Assembly: GCF_910596095.1 (NCBI RefSeq)
Contig: NC_056537.1
Coordinates: 2,208,574 to 2,272,573, forward strand
Reading direction: 5' to 3'
DNA length: 64,000 bases
From: Thunnus maccoyii
Lineage: Eukaryota > Chordata > Actinopteri > Scombriformes > Scombridae
Position 1 is the stretch's first letter; each line of letters begins with the position of its first letter. Position numbers and translations under genes: made by a program. The notes under the pieces were generated by a model that was not told where the DNA came from, made no database searches, and worked only from the letters and a program-made list of their open reading frames with translations. Below, piece by piece: positions 63,296 to 64,000 of the stretch.

Positions 63296-63548
63296 CTATG
63301 ATAAGCAGGAACAGCTAAGCTTAATAATGACAAATAAGACAACAAACAACACGAAAACACCTTGATGTTGTTGTGTCCAAAAGTTTGATTTCTAATGAAC
63401 CAGACTCTTAATATTATGGAGAATTAATGGCAGTTGGCACAGTTTCTTATGTGCTGCAGCAAATTGATCTGATAGAAAAAGCAGATTGGTTAAAACAACC
63501 TTGTCTTCTAGGAGTAAGAAGCTGTTGCTCTACTAGTTTGGCTTGTTT

Positions 63549-63850
63549 TTAATGTGATGTAAGTGGTGGAGGAGCCATAATGTGTGACACCTTGAAAATG
63601 AGACACAGTCGACTGTATTTAACCATGTTTTTCCAGCTTAGTAAATTGTGCTTTTTCAAAATATTGCTATGATGGTATCCTTGTGGCCTCTTGTCGAGGG
63701 TTTTTATTGTCTGTTTGTGCAGGGATTCTATTGGCTGTAGCAGGGTTTTATTGACATGTCCCCAACTTGTCAGACGGTACGTGATGTGTGGGAGGATCAT
63801 TATATATTCATGAACATTTCAGCTGCATTTGTGGTCATGCAGTTCCTTGT
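63549..63850 (-). pseudogene. LINE reverse-transcriptase fragment
   Basis: The - strand frame reads MILPHITYRLTSWGHVNKTL, then QPIESLHKQTIKTLDKRPQG and YHHSNILKKHNLLSWKNMVK, then SRLCLIFKVSHIMAPPPL. This matches the C-terminal RT region of fish non-LTR elements of the form ILPxxxYxLTxW...PLExLxKQxLKxLDKKP..HHCxIL.KYNLLxW...APPPL. It is short, truncated at both ends and inactive; more of it may lie beyond the window. Confidence 0.75.
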
Positions 63851-64000
63851 GAATCTCAACTTCATTACAACAGGTAAAATGTTTATATAAGGTCTTAAAT
63901 CTTATTATTTAGGCTAAAGAGGCTGTTCACATGATGTCAAGGTCATGTTTTGCCTCGCTGTGAAAAGTACATGCGTGTATGAAGGTGCAGTACCACCAAT
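63851..64000. other. Window end, nothing recognised
   Basis: No feature supported in the last 150 bp. Confidence 0.3.

Overview
This window looks like nuclear DNA of a ray-finned (probably percomorph) fish. It has compact vertebrate genes with GT-AG introns, an AT-rich background, and a very high density of short nonautonomous DNA transposons, 5'-truncated LINE scraps and microsatellites of the kinds common in teleosts. I see no bacterial or viral gene, no tRNA or rRNA gene and no CRISPR array.

Two protein genes can be assembled exon by exon, and they are convergent (tail to tail). (1) lmod2 (leiomodin-2, cardiac/skeletal actin nucleator) lies on the + strand: coding exons 3638-3913, 6286-7530 and 9544-9564, 513 residues, poly(A) signal at 9787. 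(2) wasl (N-WASP, activator of the Arp2/3 complex) lies on the - strand: ten coding exons from 47040 down to 15157, 542 residues. Every junction has GT/AG borders and the phases add up without a break. WH1, basic, CRIB/GBD, proline-rich, double WH2, central and acidic regions are all present. LMOD2 next to WASL in this orientation is also the human 7q31 arrangement, so the order is conserved synteny. Both proteins act on actin: one elongates sarcomeric thin filaments, the other couples Cdc42/PIP2 signals to branched actin.

Layout: 1-904, a hAT-like MITE (copy 1). 905-3600, lmod2 upstream region. 3638-9800, lmod2. 9800-13500, intergenic repeats including a dead Tc1 transposase piece. About 13500-15156, wasl 3' UTR. 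15157-47040, wasl with repeat-filled introns. 47041-47700, a GC-rich promoter region. 47840-64000, a repeat-dominated flank holding nested MITEs, LINE fragments, a 1.75-kb minisatellite of 9-base units and one unrecognised 120-codon reading frame (57777-58139) that may be a small gene.

I found no clearly new multi-gene system. The observations most worth checking are: wasl exon 7 lying between a (UG)n tract upstream and a 0.7-kb (CA)n-rich tract downstream in the pre-mRNA; two complementary halves of one transposon at 48420 and 62999 whose breakpoints coincide and whose orientations fit a 14.6-kb inversion; an exon-5 splice acceptor whose pyrimidine tract is a (CT)n microsatellite; a lysine-rich rather than acidic linker in leiomodin; and several transposon insertions dated relative to each other by empty-site/filled-site comparison within the window. 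Family names of repeats are from recognition of termini and target duplications, not from database searches.
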